Assembly (NCBI GenBank): GCA_002753135.1 | Contig: PDZV01000008.1 | Location: 1 to 64,000 of the forward strand | Source of the DNA: Magnetococcales bacterium WMHbinv6 | GTDB lineage: Bacteria; Pseudomonadota; Magnetococcia; Magnetococcales; Magnetaquicoccaceae | Direction of reading: 5' to 3' | DNA: 64,000 nucleotides | Shown here: positions 62,292 to 64,000 of the stretch, piece after piece | Layout: each line of letters opens with the position of its first letter | Position numbering within the stretch: position 1 is the stretch's first letter | The notes under the pieces: generated by a model | What the model was told of the DNA's origin: nothing | Databases searched by the model: none | What the model saw: the letters and a program-made list of their open reading frames with translations, nothing else | Translations under genes and position numbers: made by a program

Positions 62292-64000
62292 CTTGATGAT
62301 TTTTCACCCCCCCCCTTACCATCGAGCCACCACCCTTTGATTTCAGCATAGACCGCCGGAATCACCAGCAGCGTCAACACCGTGGAGGAGACCATGCCGC
62401 CAACCATCGGAGCCGCGATGCGGCGCATCACCTCCGAACCGGTGCCACTGCTCCACATGATCGGCAACAATCCGGCCATGATGGCCACGACAGTCATCAT
62501 TTTTGGACGCACCCGTTCAACGGCCCCTTCCATGATGGCGGCATGTAAATCCTCTCTGCTGACCAACTGCTGCGCTGCCTGGCGACGATGCGAGATCTCC
62601 TGCCAGGCCGTTTCCAGATAGATCAGCATCACCACACCTGTCTCTGCCGCCACACCGGCCAAAGCGATAAAACCGACCGCCACGGCCACACTGAGATTGA
62701 ACTGCAACCACTCCATCAACCAAATCCCCCCCACCAGGGAAAACGGCAAGGAGAGCATGACAATCCAGGTTTCGGTCATGCGGCCAAAATTAAGGTACAA
62801 TAAAATAAAGATCAAAAAGAGGGTCAACGGTACCACAATCCGCAACCGTTCCTTGGCCCGTTCCATGTATTCAAACTGACCGCTCCACTGCAACGAAGTA
62901 CCTGGCGGCAATATGACCTGTTTTTGCACCGCCTGCCGGGCCTCTTCCACATAACGTCCAATATCCCGGTCGCGTATATCGATATAAATATAGACTGACA
63001 GCAAGGCATTTTCCGTACGAATGGTTGCCGGTCCCTGCTCCAGTCGAATGGCGGCTACCTGTCCCAACGGCAATTGGATGCCGCTTTCGCTGCGCAGCAA
63101 TACCCGACGGGCAATGCTCTCCGGATCGGAACGAAAATCTCGCGGGTAGCGTACGTTGACCGAAAAACGTTCCCGACCTTCCACCGTCGTGGTGACAGTC
63201 TCCCCCCCCAAAGCGGTCAGAATCACCTCTTGCAAATCGGCAATGCTCAAACCGTAACGGGCCAGCGAATCCCGGTCGGGCTCAATACTCAGATAATAGC
63301 CGCCACCCACCCGTTCTGCATAGGCACTGGTGGTGCCTGGCACCTCTTTGACCACTGACTCCACCTGGCGGGCCACCTCCTCCAAGGTTTGCAGCTGTTT
63401 GCCGAATACCTTGACCCCGACCGGTGTGCGAATACCGGTTGACAACATATCGATTCGCGCCTTCATAGGCATGGTCCAGGCGTTGCTGACCCCTGGCATT
63501 TGCAAGGCGGCATCCATCTCGGCCACCAACTTTTCCTGGGTCATGCCGGGACGCCACTCTTCTGCTGGTTTCAGGTTGATCAACGTCTCAAACATTTCGG
63601 TCGGTGCCGGATCGGTCGCTGTGGTCGCTCTGCCTGCCTTGCCCAAAACCGACGCCACCTCCGGAAAGCTTTTAATAATCTTATCCTGGGTTTGCAACAG
63701 CTCTTCCGCCTTGGTCATCGACAAGCCCGGCAAGGTGGTCGGCATGTACAACAAGGTGCCTTCATTGAGATCGGGCATAAATTCACTGCCCAGACGCAGC
63801 GCCGGTTGCACGGTTGCCACCATCAACAGCAGCGCCAGCAGAATACAGCTTTTCCGATAGCGCAAAACCAGTTGAATCATCGGACGGTACAAGGCAATCA
63901 ACAAGCGGTTGACCGGATTTTTCGCCTCCGGCAAAATACGCCCGCGAACAAAGATCAGCATCAAAACCGGCACCAGAGTAACCGACAACAAAGCGGCTCC
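62243..64000 (-). CDS. HME-RND efflux pump, CzcA/CusA type (C-terminal part, runs off the window)
   Basis: About 585 residues of the C-terminal half of a heavy-metal RND pump, open to the window edge. It shows the start of the second porter region (LRLGSEFMPDLNEGTLLYMPTTLPGLSMTKA), the PC1/PC2 domains, and the last membrane helices (IVVPLTLFLIFILLYLNFG; VGFIALAGVAAETGVVMLIYLE; MVGGMVSSTVLTLLVIPAVYA). The FMPDLNEGTLLYMPTTLPG-type segment is diagnostic for CzcA/CusA. The Asp/Glu residues of helix 4 that carry protons lie outside. Whether it exports Cu/Ag or Zn/Co/Cd cannot be told here. Confidence 0.92.
   Translation of the reverse strand, partial: GAALLSVTLVPVLMLIFVRGRILPEAKNPVNRLLIALYRPMIQLVLRYRKSCILLALLLMVATVQPALRLGSEFMPDLNEGTLLYMPTTLPGLSMTKAEELLQTQDKIIKSFPEVASVLGKAGRATTATDPAPTEMFETLINLKPAEEWRPGMTQEKLVAEMDAALQMPGVSNAWTMPMKARIDMLSTGIRTPVGVKVFGKQLQTLEEVARQVESVVKEVPGTTSAYAERVGGGYYLSIEPDRDSLARYGLSIADLQEVILTALGGETVTTTVEGRERFSVNVRYPRDFRSDPESIARRVLLRSESGIQLPLGQVAAIRLEQGPATIRTENALLSVYIYIDIRDRDIGRYVEEARQAVQKQVILPPGTSLQWSGQFEYMERAKERLRIVVPLTLFLIFILLYLNFGRMTETWIVMLSLPFSLVGGIWLMEWLQFNLSVAVAVGFIALAGVAAETGVVMLIYLETAWQEISHRRQAAQQLVSREDLHAAIMEGAVERVRPKMMTVVAIMAGLLPIMWSSGTGSEVMRRIAAPMVGGMVSSTVLTLLVIPAVYAEIKGWWLDGKGGGEKSSSQGASFSLTGARDARE

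Overview
The window reads as a chromosome segment of a Gram-negative, respiratory proteobacterium. It carries a complete Tat-type (clade I) nitrous oxide reductase operon, HflK/HflC, an HME-RND efflux pump, a lipoprotein (NosL), tandem bacteriohemerythrins and many signalling genes. The mix would suit a deep-branching group such as the Magnetococcia, but that is an inference and nothing here fixes the taxonomy. No rRNA or tRNA gene or CRISPR array was seen.

Positions 1-10.8 kb are an accessory island. From left to right it holds the C-terminal part of a DDE transposase cut by the window edge, a HicAB toxin-antitoxin pair, a C4-like antisense RNA lying in front of a truncated Bro-N antirepressor remnant, and a type I restriction-modification operon that has absorbed toxin-antitoxin parts. 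The operon order is hsdM, two HEPT genes, an hsdS with a minimal nucleotidyltransferase (MNT, MntA-type) fused to its N terminus, a Fic AMPylase behind a 15-bp palindrome, and hsdR. A HigBA-like pair follows. The MNT::HsdS fusion, with one intact and one catalytically altered HEPT partner, is the best candidate for an undescribed system.

Positions 10.8-21.5 kb are mainly core genes: selO-msrB, a TPR/glycosyltransferase-like gene, prfB with its programmed +1 frameshift, a cyclic-nucleotide-binding protein, YciI, a metallo-beta-lactamase-fold hydrolase, a long TPR protein and topoisomerase III. Positions 21.5-29.8 kb form the nosRZDFYL operon. The nosR-nosZ gap carries an inverted pair of near-identical palindromes and two strong hairpins. 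An FNR/NNR-type box (TTGACCCAGGTCAA) sits between nosR and a divergent iron alcohol dehydrogenase.

Positions 31-45 kb hold proS, folE2, nadK and a coupled pair of response-regulator genes (a PP2C phosphatase and a histidine kinase). They also hold a four-gene envelope module on the minus strand: an FGE/SUMF1-domain protein, a vWA protein, an ABC ATPase broken by one in-frame stop, and an FtsX-like permease. Its composition recalls the TagRST/PpkA periplasmic signalling set of type VI secretion.

Positions 45-56 kb hold trmJ, hflK-hflC-DUF2065, yceD-rpmF-plsX-fabH, a NodU/CmcH-type carbamoyltransferase with two unknown small partners, cobQ and two hemerythrins. Positions 56-62 kb hold a SiaABC-type phosphatase/kinase/switch set in which the expected diguanylate cyclase (SiaD) is replaced by an HD-GYP protein. 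The window ends with a small helix-turn-helix protein behind a strong sigma70-type promoter and the C-terminal part of a CzcA/CusA-type RND pump.
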